DNA of 64,000 nucleotides, taken from Thamnaconus septentrionalis (Eukaryota; Chordata; Actinopteri; Tetraodontiformes; Monacanthidae). Of the stretch, positions 22,170-32,399 are shown piece after piece. Under the pieces are notes generated by a model that worked only from the letters and a program-made list of their open reading frames with translations, did not search any database and was not told where the DNA came from. A program made the translations under genes and the position numbers. The stretch is from positions 8,098,466-8,162,465 of the forward strand of contig CM020514.1 of the NCBI GenBank assembly GCA_009823395.1. The letters run 5' to 3'. Numbering within the stretch: the first letter of the stretch is position 1; every line of letters begins with the position of its first letter.

Positions 22170-22215
22170 AAGACTCCAGAAAACTGTATTTACAGCCTCC
22201 AGCTAAAACCTTTGA
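22170..22215 (-). mobile_element. Possible fragment of the palindrome-centred repeat
   Basis: GAAAACTGTATTTACAGCCT resembles the TTAGCCCTCTGTTTACAGCCT end of the family seen at 27883-27904. The palindrome itself is absent, so this is at best a truncated copy. Confidence 0.3.
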
Positions 22216-22929
22216 CACTTGGTTGGAGGTTTTGGAGGATCCATCACTAAACTGGGAGAGGCCTTGGTAGCCCTTTTGTGACAGAAGGGAACAAGCTCAT
22301 TGCCAGAACAGCACATGCTTTGGCAAAACTGGACTTTCCTTTATTTCCGCGAAGTTGACTGCCAGGTTTAAGGTGCATTTAATCGCCAAAGAAAATGTCT
22401 GCATACTTTGGAACCCTTTAAAAAGGTGCAAACTGTTTTAACTTAATGGAAAAGCAAAACAAAAGCGTACTGTTGTTTTCGTCAGTTTCTTCAGGAAACC
22501 CTGGAGACCGTCTGGTGGTAAGTCCCCAGCGAACGCCGCCGGATTGTGCGGGTTGTGTGTATTTACGGCGGCGTCGCTTAATGTGACAAAGCTGGCGAGC
22601 CGGGTTCACACCTCCGTCGACCGAATCCCGCCGTCCTCTCGTCCCCCTGAAGTCCCCGCAGCCACTTTCTATTGACTTCTGCACCATTTCCTCAACCGCT
22701 AGCGCTGTTATCGAATAGGCCTGCTGCGGTCGTGCGGTTGGGGGGTGGGGAGCTTTAAACGCTTCACAGGCACCTTGTGACTTTTACGAGGAAGTGGAGA
22801 GAGAAAGAGAAAAAAAAAAACCCTCAGCTCTCTCTGACAGAGCCTGCGTTTTTTCCAAATTATGCGGCCGGGCAAAACTTGCGAAAGTTCAGACGACGTC
22901 GGCGCCCAAACGAGGCTGGAATGAAGTTT
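22216..22929. other. Non-coding unique sequence
   Basis: No gene recognised. Minus-strand frames at 22418-22687 and 22708-23133 are Pro/Ser-rich and without domains. Confidence 0.4.
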
Positions 22930-23345
22930 AACTCTTGGTCCGGGAACTTTTAAGGATAGCCTGGGTCTATCAAAGATATTGGATATTAATTCATTAATAA
23001 TAGATACTAATGAGCTTTGAAGTGGCGGCACTGTTGGACTTAAGAAGTCCCCAGCGACTAATGAAGCCTGTGAAAACACCTTTGAGGTGCTGGGGGCCGG
23101 AGGGGTGGGGGGGGGCCCGGCTGGAGGAAACACTACAAGTCTTTGTATTAGAGCTGATTGAGCCGGTCGGCGGCCCCGGCTTCGTTACGGTCGGCCACTT
23201 ACACGCCCCGAATCCTACTGAGGGGAGACCGCCGATGAATTTGTTTAATTGAACGTAAATAATGAATTCCCAAGGAAGAGATTTGGCCCACTTGTAATTG
23301 CCCGAGATCAGACGGCACAATGCCAAACTTCAAATGAAAAACGGC
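22930..23345. promoter_or_regulatory. Candidate regulatory block
   Basis: GATATTAATTCATTAATAAT and ACTAATGAGCTTTGAAG at 22980-23020, CGACTAATGAAGCC near 23054, and TTTAATTGAACGTAAATAATG near 23243 form a cluster of homeodomain-type cores in evenly composed single-copy DNA. Conservation untested. Confidence 0.3.
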
Positions 23346-23347
23346 CG

Positions 23348-23368
23348 TTTTTTTTTTTTTTTTTTTTT
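23348..23368. repeat. Poly(T) run, 21 nt
   Basis: Uninterrupted T-run, not adjoined by a recognisable retroelement. Confidence 0.9.
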
Positions 23369-24540
23369 CTTTGGGTGAGGAGAGCCGTAACGATGGCGGC
23401 TGGCTTCGAAGAAAGACGAAGGAAAAAAAGAAAGAAGGAGGGATATAGGAAGTGGAGGACGGGTGGCGGGCGGGGGAGGGGTTGCGACAGAGGAGGAGTA
23501 ACGGAGAGACGGAGGGGGAAAAAGACGGCGGACTAATGAGGAACAAAGACCTAACGAGTTTTGCGAGGAAAATGAAGTGTTTCCAAAGTCGTCTTTAAAC
23601 TTGGCGAGATGAAACGTGGCGGCGGTGGCGGCGGTTGTTTTGACAGCCCCGCGACGAGACGGGCCACCGCTCAGAGAGGGAGAGACAGAGAGGGGGTAAT
23701 TCCCTATTCCTTTATATTACCCACTATCTCCCTCACCCTCTCTCTGCTGGGAGCCCCCCCCACACACACACCCCTCCTTCTCCCTTCTCCCTCCTCTTCC
23801 ACTACATTGATTCTTGAATTAGAACTGTTTTATTGAATAATTAATGAGCCTTTTTCCCATGATTGATGATTTGCATGGCTCGAATATTAGCTTTTCAATC
23901 AAACGCAGCTTGTTCTAATGTAACCATATTGAAAACATGTCAAACACTGTTTACCCACTTTGCGCGGTGGCAGCGGCAGCGGCGGCAGCGGCAGCGGCGG
24001 CGGCGGCGTCTTAAGTTCCGGCTGCCGAGGCCCCCTCGGTGGGCGGGTGGGGGCTAGTGTGTGCGGAGCGGGGAGAGGGGGGCGCAAAAAATACAAAAAC
24101 AAAAACAAAAGTCCGTAAATCTGTATTTTCCGTACAGGAGCAGAATCTACACGTGCACAAAAACAGCCCCGATATCGCCCCCCCCCTCCCTCAGCCCTCC
24201 CTCCTCACTGGAAAGACCCCCCCACCCCACCCCCCCTTTCCCACCGTTCCCTCCGAAGGGCCCTCGTCTAATAGCTACAGTGGCGCTCTGCTTAGTTTGA
24301 GTGGCAGCGGGGGCCAGTTTGGGAATAGGATTGTCAGGCATATTGCCTCAACCGTCTCGGCGCCGTATCACAGAGCGGGGGAGCACATCAATGCTGGGGA
24401 GAGAGACACATGCATTAAGATTCCCTTTTAATTTGACTGGGATTGAAGTCGAGCGCTAAATTACGCCATCACTCCCCCCCCTCCACACGTCTCTCTCTCC
24501 TCTCCGATCACTCGCTCGCTCTCGCTCAGTCAACCCCCAT
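23369..24540. other. Non-coding, GC-rich and purine-biased sequence
   Basis: Purine-rich to 23530. 23820-23945 is AT-rich with TTGAATAATTAATGAGCC and is a candidate regulatory piece. C-rich runs lie at 24178-24240. No supported open frame. Confidence 0.4.
23966..24010. repeat. (GGCAGC)n/(GGC)n GC-rich tract
   Basis: Mixed GGC and AGC triplets, a variable trinucleotide-type repeat. On the minus strand it reads as Pro/Leu-rich artefact frames. Confidence 0.85.
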
Positions 24541-24703
24541 GCCCCCAGCCGTCCTCGCGGAAGCTTGTTTTTTGTTTGTTTCGCTTATTTATTTATTTCC
24601 CCGCCGCCTTACTTATTCATTCATTCACTCCCGGAGTCCGATTTTTTTTTTTCTTTTTTTTTTCCCCTTTTCGCGAGAGCGTGTCAGCCCGTCGCTCGGC
24701 GGC

Positions 24704-24769
24704 ATGAAAGCGCTTTGCCTGGCGTTGTGTCTGGTGTGTTTAGACGCTTCCAAACATGTGCACGGTTAA
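24704..24769 (+). CDS. Short signal-peptide-like open frame, candidate first exon (unproven)
   Basis: The ATG at 24704 sits in a good Kozak context (GGCGGCATGA) after a GC-rich stretch. It encodes MKALCLALCLVCLDA and six more residues before a TAA at 24767-24769. A Lys at position 2 followed by a Leu/Ala/Cys/Val core resembles a eukaryotic signal peptide h-region. If it were a first coding exon, a donor would be needed before the stop. The available GT sites (GTGCAC, GTTAAA) are poor. I recognise no protein family. A chance frame is at least as likely. Confidence 0.12.
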   Translation: MKALCLALCLVCLDASKHVHG

Positions 24770-24900
24770 ATAATTTACAGAGTAACTGACTAATGACAGG
24801 CAGTGATCATGTCGAGACGAAGAGGCCTGGGTGACTGCTGATCAGGGACAGCAGCCTGTCTCTTCTCCTCGCGCCGGCTGCTTGGATTGTCAGTGTGATG

Positions 24901-24927
24901 GCGTGTGTGTGTGTGTGTGTGTGTGTC
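24901..24927. repeat. (GT)n microsatellite
   Basis: About 13 uninterrupted GT units. Confidence 0.93.
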
Positions 24928-26060
24928 TCCATGTGTAATGTGAGGCTGTGGGAAGGGAAGGGAGCGTGTCTTACAGGCTTGGCCTGATGTACTGAACATG
25001 GAGAGGACAGATCCCCTCCCAAGACAATTGGAGGAGCCTGAGTTTGACTTCCAGTTGTTAGGTCTCGGGGAGTTTTTTTTGTGCGGGCGTTTAGTTTCTT
25101 GTTCTACAAAAGACGCCTCACATGAAATAGCAAAACGCTAAAAAGTCTATATTATATCTATCTATGCTATACTAGCTTCAGGTACAAGAATATGCTAGAA
25201 ACGTCTATACTGATGGAATCTGTTGTTCGAAATTTAGGGAAACATATGTATGTTTGTGATTTTCAAAAGTAACTTAAAAAATAAGACCTACTACGTTATA
25301 GTTTAGCCTTTGTATTTATGTAAAGAGTCGGATCCGGAATTTTTTTCCACCCTGGCTTAAGAAGTGCATTCGATATTAGATATGTAATATCTAATATTTT
25401 AGATATGTCTGCCGTAGTTTAAAAATGTTGTTTTAGCAAGGAATGAAAGATAATACGACAGGAAACCACAAATAACAGCAAACTGACTTTTTCGTTGCTC
25501 ATGATACATGATAAACATATTGGGATTTGTTTGCTTGCAGTATGATTAATCACCACTAGATGCCCCTAAATCTGACACACTCGGGCTTTAAGCCCAGAAT
25601 GGCCAGCTACAGTATATCAAAAATAATGCGAATGGCTCAATTAGGCTTTAGTGAGCAGCTAGCTATTTTAGCAACTTGGCTTGCAACTTTGTTTCCTTTT
25701 TTAGGGGGTTGAGTGAGCGACGCGATCCACCATCCATGCTTCCGATGACCGTTCTGCTGATGCTAGTTTAGCCAAACAGCCCCATAACTTCCTAAATCAA
25801 TTAAACACACCTCATCCAGCAGCGTTACGCTGTCTTAATGGGTGTTGGACAATTGCCCTAAACTGTCATTATTAGCACAATGTGCAATGAACCATTCATT
25901 TCTATTCAATGATCGTTACTGCAGTTTTTTATATTTAGTAAAATCACAAAATCAAACCAAACAATATATACATTGATATGTTGTGGACTTATGGTTTTCA
26001 ATCTTGAAACACATTGGTATCTAAAGTAAGCCCGTGCGTTTCATTAAAGTGGCTGCAAAA
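24928..26060. other. AT-rich non-coding desert
   Basis: No gene, candidate element or microsatellite except the small repeat at 25553-25600. Contains an inverted-looking TTAGATATGTAATATCTAA at 25375-25393. Confidence 0.5.
25553..25600 (-). repeat. Copy of the TTAAAGccC...GTGTGNNAGATTTAG dispersed repeat
   Basis: Read on the minus strand it gives GGGCTTAAAGCCCGAGTGTG, TCAGATTTAGGGGCATCTAG and TGGTGATTAATC in succession. The same succession (TTAAAGGGCCACCGTGTGAG, ATTTAGCAGCATCCAGTGG) occurs at 62880-62925. Confidence 0.55.
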
Positions 26061-26408
26061 AAAAAAAAATCAGAGCTTTTAACAAGGATATTTAATTACA
26101 AGCCAACCAGGTGACCGCAACACAAACGTGCGTAACACAATAGGGACGGGCCAGACCTCGACTCCTCTCGCTATAAAGGCACCTTGAAGAGGAGTCCGCC
26201 GGCTCCCCGGGGCTTACCAAGTATCTGATCTATTATGCAAAAAATCATTAGGCTAAATTAAAAAGCTGTTTGAGGGTAACCGGATCCCTTAATGAGGTCA
26301 GCCAGCGCAAAAGGAGCGACATTAAAACACAACCCTGGAACAGGAGCGCGGGCCGAGGGGGGAGAGCGAGGCCATTGATTATCAATCACGCTGGTCATTA
26401 TCTCGCCG
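26060..26408. promoter_or_regulatory. Candidate regulatory block
   Basis: TTAATTACAAGCC, ATTATGCAAAAAATCATTAGG, CTAAATTAAAAAGC and TTGATTATCAATCACGC (26377-26393) lie in single-copy DNA. GATTATCAATC is the kind of site bound by Onecut or Pbx-type proteins. The GATTNNNAATC core is a near-palindrome. Confidence 0.3.
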
Positions 26409-26437
26409 ACACACACACACACACACACACACACACC
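26408..26437. repeat. (CA)n microsatellite
   Basis: About 14 CA units followed by CCGCACAC. Confidence 0.93.
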
Positions 26438-26605
26438 CGCACACATTTACTTCTTCTTCCTCCCCCCCCCCCTTGTTTCCACCAGACAGGTAAACTTTTC
26501 ACTGTTTCCATAATCATCCTTTAAAGCTGCGCTGGTCAGCCGGTGACAACCGCCGTAACGAGGACGGATTCGGCGTCTCTTGCCGGCTGGACGGCTTGTT
26601 TTGAA

Positions 26606-26650
26606 GTGTGTGTGTGTGCGTGCGCGTGTGTGTGTTAGTGCGCGGACGTG
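26606..26650. repeat. Interrupted (GT)n/(GC)n tract
   Basis: GTGTGTGTGTGCGTGCGCGTGTGTGTGT-type dinucleotide sequence. Confidence 0.8.
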
Positions 26651-26759
26651 CCTGGCGTTTTGGCTTTTTTTTTTTTTTCCTCCTTCTGACAGTCTTTCTC
26701 AGAGTTCCGGAGGAAAAGAGACATCAGCTTATTTGGCGTGGCGAGCGCCTCTGTCTATT

Positions 26760-27240
26760 TAATTAGCGCCACTGAATCTCAAGCAGGGCGGCGGATCTAA
26801 AAATACAACCAAAAACTGATGTTAAAGAGACAAGATACAGTAAAAGCTGACAATTATGATAATGCAGCCGCGTCCTGATAAAGATATGCGGTGAGATGTG
26901 TCCAACCTGCCTCCTGCGAGAATGCAACACCGGATGAAGAGTGCGTGTTTGTGTGTGTGTGTGTGTGATTGTCTGTGTTTGTCGGAGGAGCTACAACAAA
27001 CAGCCTGCCTCCTCTACATCAAGTGAATATCCATCGGCGCGATCCTGATTATATTTACATCTCATAACCTTAAAAACAAACACCATTTTTATGAATGTTT
27101 AATTGGCTGACAGCGGAGGCTTTAAAGCCCAAATTAATTTATCAAACGGGACTCGGCCTCGTCATGTCTCGCGGCGAGCCATTTGACTGCAGGACGACAC
27201 GGTGACCTCCTGTAATTGCGAGCGTGCTTTAAATGTTGTT
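26760..27240. promoter_or_regulatory. Candidate regulatory block around a (GT)n tract
   Basis: AATTAGCGCC at 26760, GCTGACAATTATGATAATGC near 26850, TTTAATTGGCTGACAG near 27098 and CAAATTAATTTATC near 27131 are homeodomain- and Meis-type motifs. A GT tract lies at 26946-26968. Conservation untested. Confidence 0.25.
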
Positions 27241-27600
27241 GTTTTTTTTCCTCTACGGGTTTAGTTCTGTTGGGTTTTTTTTTCTCGCCGTTAAAAGAAT
27301 ATTTCTGACAAGTGAGCTTGTCTTATTTCTTTGGCTGGAGTTAATTTATTGTGTTTTTTGCAGCTTTCTGGCAAAATGAAAACTTCCTGGAAATACTGCA
27401 AATGTGAATCATGGAATCAAAACACCAGCTTTTTAAAGATGCTTTGGAACAAATGTTGAAATAAGAAAAAAAAAACACTGTTGGTTGGTTTGTTTTTGTC
27501 GTAGTTTTGAAGCTGGTCGTGTCGTTGATGAAAATTTTGGAAGACTGAACAAGGAAATATTACCGTGCAACTAAAAGGACTTGAATTTTACTTTTAAAGT
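27241..27600. other. AT-rich non-coding sequence
   Basis: T-runs and A-runs, nothing recognised. Confidence 0.4.
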
Positions 27601-27604
27601 GCGA

Positions 27605-27740
27605 GTAGAGGCAGTAAAGTGGTCGTCTTGCAGCAAGAAGGTTGGGGGTTCAGTCCTGACTAGGTTTGGATACTCCAGGATCTTCCCACAGTCCAATTAT
27701 ATGATTGTCTTTGGCCGCTTTGGATGATGCTAGAAAGAGA
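27605..27740 (+). mobile_element. tRNA-related SINE-like fragment
   Basis: AGTGGTCGTCTTGCAGCAAGAAGG, GTTGGGGGTTCAGTCCTGAC and, after a deletion, ACTCCAGGATCTTCCCACAGTCCAA match in order the tRNA-like head and the CTTCCTCCCACAGTCCAAAGACATGC-type body of an abundant fish repeat, from my general knowledge. GGTTCAGTCC fits the RNA polymerase III B box (GGTTCRANNCC). The start of the head, including the A box, is degraded. No tail or target duplication was identified. Confidence 0.5.
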
Positions 27741-27864
27741 GTAAATATCGGCTGCTGGAAATTTGATTGCTGTTAATGGTGAAGGTTGTCTCACCTTGAT
27801 ATCTTTATTTATAATGTTAGACCATAGAGTGGCCATGCATAGTTAGTAATCCCCAAAAAACTCA

Positions 27865-27960
27865 CACTTGGAAAACTGCATATTTAGCCCTCTGTTTACA
27901 GCCTTCCTTCTAAAACTGATGCTTTTGAACTTTCCACTTGTTCAAAGGAGGCCAAACTAA
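27865..27960 (-). mobile_element. Palindrome-centred repeat, truncated copy
   Basis: TTTAGCCCTCTGTTTACAGCCT at 27883-27904, followed by CTGATGCTTTTGAACTTTCC, parallels TTAGCCCTGTGTTTGCAGCCT...CTGATGCTTTGTCGGACCTTCC at 42048-42112. The palindrome is not present, so the copy is truncated. Confidence 0.5.
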
Positions 27961-28379
27961 GGCAGCAAGCAGGGAGAGAGTGCGTCTGACGGTGCCTTGA
28001 ATACGAAACGCACTGTCAAAATATCCAAATATCCTTTTTCCAAAGCATCCGAAAACTTTCTTCGACGGCCCTCATACGCGAAATACAACACAAACACATT
28101 CCTCCTGCTGCTTTAAAAGCACAATTACGAGCTAAAATAGACGGCTGCCGATATATCCAATCAATCACTCGCACTCTTTCCGACCCCGCCGACCCCTCCC
28201 ACCTCCACCACCACCACCCCTCCTCCCCCGCCTCAACCCTCCTCATCTGGCTTCACGTCTCTGTCACCCGCCGGGGCTCTGGGGACGCTCCGCACGGGCC
28301 TTGTCTGCGTCAGCTGACCCCCGTGACCTCTGGGAGGGTGGGGGGGGGGCCTAAGTGAGAGCTCTCAGCCCGGCGGGGC
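27961..28379. other. Non-coding unique sequence
   Basis: A CCACC-rich pyrimidine stretch at 28185-28240. No gene. The CCTTGAATACGAAACGCACTGTC part near 27994 resembles CCCTCAATACGAATTTAGCTGTC at 39491 and may be a remnant of the same repeat. Confidence 0.35.
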
Positions 28380-28800
28380 CGTCATCAAGCGGGACAGTTG
28401 GCGCGGCACAATCAGACGCCGCCGGGGCGGCCGGCATTAGCGGGAGCAGGCCGGCGGCGTGAATAATGGAGGAGTCGGCAGCCTTCAAATGCCGAGCTGA
28501 TCCGCTGCTCTGGCCCCTGTGGTGCTGAGCGTGTTTGTGTGCGGGGTTTTTTTCATTTGTATTTTTTTCTTAGGTTGTTATCATTTCACTCGCGGCGTTT
28601 CGGCGGCCGCCGACCGTCAGCTGCGGAGGGCGGGAGGCGGCAGAGACGGCGGCCGGGGCTGCTGGAAACAACTCGCGCCCTGTTTGTCTCCCTGGCAGCA
28701 ACAGTTGTCAGCTGATCTGAGAACAGTTGTAATTACACACCTGCTCGACGCCTTCAGTGACACGCAGCCAACCTCCCTGTAGGAGGCGCGTCCGCAGCTC
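28380..28800. promoter_or_regulatory. GC-rich candidate regulatory block
   Basis: CpG-rich unique sequence with GTCATCAAGCGGGACAG, GGCATTAGCGGGAG and GTGAATAATGGAGG at 28380-28480, and CAACAGTTGTCAGCTGATC plus AACAGTTGTAATTACAC at 28700-28740, where the E-box-like CAGTTG/CAGCTG sites are clustered. No domain-bearing frame. Confidence 0.3.
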
Positions 28801-29500
28801 CACATACCGTATACGTCCGCGCACAAATCTTTCAAATCCAACCCCTTCAGAAAGACAGCTGCAAAACAGTGAAATGGGAATATTTAGTGTTTGGATCAAC
28901 AGCACCATTGTTCTGGTTCTGTTTGCATTTTAACCCCCAGCGAGTCAATGCTCATGCAGCACGTAAATGATTTCTTTCATGATTTCAGTTGTAGCTTTAT
29001 GTTGGCAGGACGTGTAAATATATACTTTGTGCATATACAAAGAGATTTTCTCATACTTGATGCTTAATGTTACACAGAGGTGCTAAATTACATCGCTAAA
29101 TGAATATTTGTGGTTTTGAGCTATTGAGTGTCGCATGACATAGCGAGGTACAGTCGGAAGGACTGACAGTAAGAGAAAAAAATATCGAGCAGGTCTAAAC
29201 TAAAGTTTGCTAACTTCGCCAGTCGAGTTGCAGCAGTTGACACTGCAAAGGAAGAACTGAAACCCTGATTGGATCCTGTCGCTGAAAGAGTTTTGTGTAA
29301 TTCTAACAAACTCACAGAGAGAATAAAACCCCTGCAAAAACACACTCTGTTTTCTCTTCATGCGTTTTCACATTAAATGGAAATTGCTTTAAAAGTGTTC
29401 AATGTAAATCGTTCCACCCCAGCCGCTGCTTTTGTTCTCCTGCTGTCGCTCAATTGGTTTTCACATTTCAGACGTGCGGTGACATGGACCAACCAGAGCG
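28801..29500. other. Non-coding unique sequence
   Basis: AT-rich, nothing recognised. Minus-strand frame at 29121-29345 rejected for lack of features. Confidence 0.4.
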
Positions 29501-30300
29501 CAGCGTGTGCGATTAGGGGCCTTTCAGGAGTGCACCTTGCACACACACACACACACGCTTCATGCTAGCGCGGCATCTCACTTCCTTCCTTTTTTTCGGA
29601 GTCATTTAGCTGTCCGCCATGACCTCTCGGGCGGTGGGCCCGCGGCTCCATGATTAGAGGGTCACCGGCGGGGGGGAGCTCTCTCCAGCTGTTCCCCTTC
29701 AGTCCCTCCGCAGCGCTGGGGTTGACAAATGGGAACAGCCTGATGACATCACCGGTGGGATGCCCGCCCTAGCCACCCTAACCTCTGGGATGGCGCTAAT
29801 GAGACGTGGCCCCGGCTTAGCCGCTCTCCTCTCCAGCTAGCTCCTCTCTCGCTGGCCTCTTCTTCTCCGTCTCATTTCCATCAGTAGCACTTCCACGGGC
29901 CCCGGCTCCACGCTTTTCAAAGCCGCCTGCTGGATGGTTGGGTCACCCGGCGGACTTCTGGGGGTCATCCTACAGTTCCCGCCGCCGCCACTCTCTAATG
30001 ACTAGCGCCCCCCTCCCATCCTCCGCCCGACGCTAGCCACCCAGCCCCGCGCTCGTCCGGCAGATCTGAGGGCCGAGCCGTGGGAGGTAACGTTCGCACA
30101 CTGTGATCTGGATAACTGGCTCACACGCTCGCTGATTTGTCAGCCCAACCGCTTCCCACGGCTGCGTTCCTTTCTTTTCTATCTCTTTTTTTCGCAGTGG
30201 GGAAAAAACGCCGGGCTAAACGCGGCCCGGCTCCGTCCGTCGCTCGCTAGCGTAGTGGCGGCCGAGTCTCCCTTCTTTCTTTTCTCTCTCTCTCTCGCCG
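29501..30300. other. GC-rich unique sequence, possible regulatory DNA
   Basis: GC- and CpG-rich with TGACATCACCGG, GCTAATGAGACG and CTAATGACTAGCG motifs and a short CA tract at 29538-29559. There is no long open frame with domain content. Promoter or enhancer identity cannot be decided. Confidence 0.3.
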
Positions 30301-31364
30301 TCGAGGGGGCGAAACGTCATTCAGAGTCGAGTTCGTAAATTAGCCACGAGGGAGCGTCCGCAGGCGAATGTAGAAAAAAATAAATAAAATGACTCGTTTG
30401 GTGTCGAATTATCGCGAAGAATGGCTCGTGAAGACTGTAAAACGAGCGCGGCAAATAAATCAAAATGCAAAAAGAAAAAAAAAAAAAAGATGACTGATGC
30501 GTGTTATTCCGAGCCCTGTTTTGTTTTTGTTTAAAGTAGGACTCGTTGCTTGCTCTTTTTTTTTTGTCAGCTACAACCAGGCTATTGGGATAGTCATTAG
30601 AAATTCACAAACAAAATAATGATTGTACCATATTTATCAGATGTTGCTATTTATTGCGAGCAAAGCCGCACCTCTTTCTTCTTCCCACTCTGGCAGCTCC
30701 GCCGAGATTAGGGCCAAGCTGCTCGCTCCTCGCATCCGCGGTGCGCGCACCCCCGTGTAGTTCACGTTCACGTTCGCCGCGATCGGAGGAGCCGCGAGGT
30801 TTTGAACTCCAACCGCGGTTGAAAGGCAAACGCGGTTGCGGTTGCGTGTGACTTTGAAATCTTAAATCCCTTTTTTTTTTTTTAAACCCCCCCTCCCCCA
30901 CTCCGTCTGATGGGGCGCTCTGACGAGACAAGAGAACGGAGCCTCTCTGTGTTTTGCAGTTTTGTTTTGTTTTGTTGTTTTTTTTCCCCCGCTAAAAAAG
31001 AATCAAAAAGGCGCCGCTCACTTTATTTGCCCCCTAATCAGCATGCGGCCGCTTTGGTGCTGGATTGGAGAGGTGCAAACTGGATCTTCCCTCCCTCCCC
31101 CCGACCCGCATGAAGGCGTTTTCGTGCCGTGTACCGTTTAAAGACGAAGAATAAAAGAGGCGCCAGCCCTGCGCAAACAACCACAGTGTGTCTTCGCGCT
31201 CCGCGTGGATGCTACAGGAAGATCTGGAATCAAATATTTGCTTTGTGCGTTCCGCTTTGCTGTTCCCATGTTCTACCCACTTTTTTAGATCTTCTTCCAA
31301 GTCTTTCGTGCTGGACTCTGGTGGAACGGCGCACACATACAGTATGATTATCAAAACCACTGTA
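30301..31364. other. Non-coding sequence
   Basis: A-rich patches at 30368-30390 and 30470-30490, T-runs at 30557 and 30870, and CpG-rich unique sequence at 30680-30850. Open frames at 31034-31360 (minus) and 31129-31406 (plus) have no domain features. Confidence 0.4.
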
Positions 31365-31586
31365 TCCAGAAAACTGTATATTTGCAGTAACCTACAAACA
31401 CGCTAGGCGTTAGCTTCCCGCTAAGACTCGCAAGATGTACCACGTGTGGAACATCTACCATGTTCCACGTGTATGGAACCTGTCCCCTGGTCCCACAGGC
31501 CAAGGACGTAACGCTCGCCTGGTCATTCAGCTGGCAAGAGGTATCAGTGTGAGGTAGCGGTGCCCCCTGTGACATCACAAAGGGCC
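31365..31586 (-). mobile_element. Palindrome-centred repeat, copy
   Basis: GAAAACTGTATATTTGCAGTAACC opens the copy and CCTGTGACATCACAAAGGGCC (31566-31586) closes it, the same relative order as 42040-42254. The middle is diverged and contains a CCACGTGTGGAACAT...ATGTTCCACGTG inverted motif near 31439-31472. Confidence 0.5.
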
Positions 31587-31639
31587 TATTGCCAGGACTG
31601 TAGGTGCTTCCTGAAAAGCATGACTAGCAAAAGCAGTAA

Positions 31640-31747
31640 ATGATGGACTCCTGGTGAGACTCATGCTTTGTTGGACCTTCACGGAAAAAAACAGGGTTTC
31701 AGGGAGACGTATCAATTTCATCACCCATTGTGACATCACAAAGAGCA
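31640..31747 (-). mobile_element. Palindrome-centred repeat, second adjacent copy
   Basis: CTCATGCTTTGTTGGACCTTC near 31660 matches CTGATGCTTTGTCGGACCTTC at 42096. The palindrome follows as TTGTGACATCACAAAGAGC at 31728-31746. It lies tandem to the preceding copy in the same orientation. Confidence 0.5.
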
Positions 31748-31830
31748 TATTTGGCAAAACTGTTTAAGCACATTTATTAGAATGAGGGTAAAAGTGGTAA
31801 AAATACGGACTTTTCCTTTTTTTTTTTCTC

Positions 31831-31854
31831 CTGTCAGTGAGCTCTCACTGACAG
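31831..31854. repeat. Perfect 11-bp-arm palindrome
   Basis: Arms CTGTCAGTGAG (31831-31841) and CTCACTGACAG (31844-31854) surround CT. Part of it (GTCAGTGAGC) also occurs just before the palindrome of the copy at 42213-42222, so it may belong to the same repeat family. Confidence 0.85.
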
Positions 31855-31859
31855 AATGG

Positions 31860-32020
31860 AGATGTGTGTCATTGTTAAGAGACATTACTCCATATGGGAC
31901 CGTTGGGGCGGCAAATTAAATCAGAAGATGAGGTTGAGCTCAAAGCAAATCATATCCCGGCCTTCTTGGGGCCAGCGCTCCGCACCTATTACTTAGCGAA
32001 TCATATTAATAACCGGCCTC
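31860..32020. promoter_or_regulatory. Candidate regulatory block
   Basis: CATTACTCCATATGGGACC, GGCAAATTAAATCAG, AGCAAATCATATCCC and GCGAATCATATTAATAACC lie in unique DNA with an even base mix. Conservation untested. Confidence 0.3.
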
Positions 32021-32264
32021 TCCTCCTTTTCCTTCCTCGCTCCCTTCCTCCTTCCCTCCCTCCCTCCAGCTGCGTGTCTCTGCGAAAAATAAAGCGGCGG
32101 AACATCTTGTCTCGATAAATATAGAACTGCACTTTATCTTCGGTAATATGGCCGGACAGAAGAGTGAAGCCGGGAACTGGAGGTGCCTCTGCCGATGTTA
32201 AATCCAGAAGGAAGTCTCTTTGAATGAATGAAGCTATTCATCTTGAAAAAAAACAAAAAATCTG

Positions 32265-32395
32265 AAAAAAAAAAAAAAAAAAAAAAAACAGTCGGCGGAG
32301 CCTCTTGGCTGTGCATTAGTGGCGGCTGTGATCTGCAGTTAGCGGCAAAATTTTATTTTGTGCAAAATTTTCCTTTAAAAAAAAAAAAAAAAAAA
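32265..32395. repeat. Two poly(A) runs
   Basis: A24 at 32265-32288 and A19 at 32377-32395. The DNA between them does not match any repeat I recognise. Confidence 0.85.
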
Positions 32396-32399
32396 TCTG

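Noticed and set aside
27605..27690. Functional tRNA gene
   Set aside because: A B-box-like match exists, but no cloverleaf could be formed and the A-box side is degraded; it fits a SINE fragment better.
29738..29752. Another copy of the palindrome-centred repeat (TGATGACATCACC)
   Set aside because: Only the CRE-like core is shared; the CTTTG/CAAAG arms and the flanking blocks are missing.
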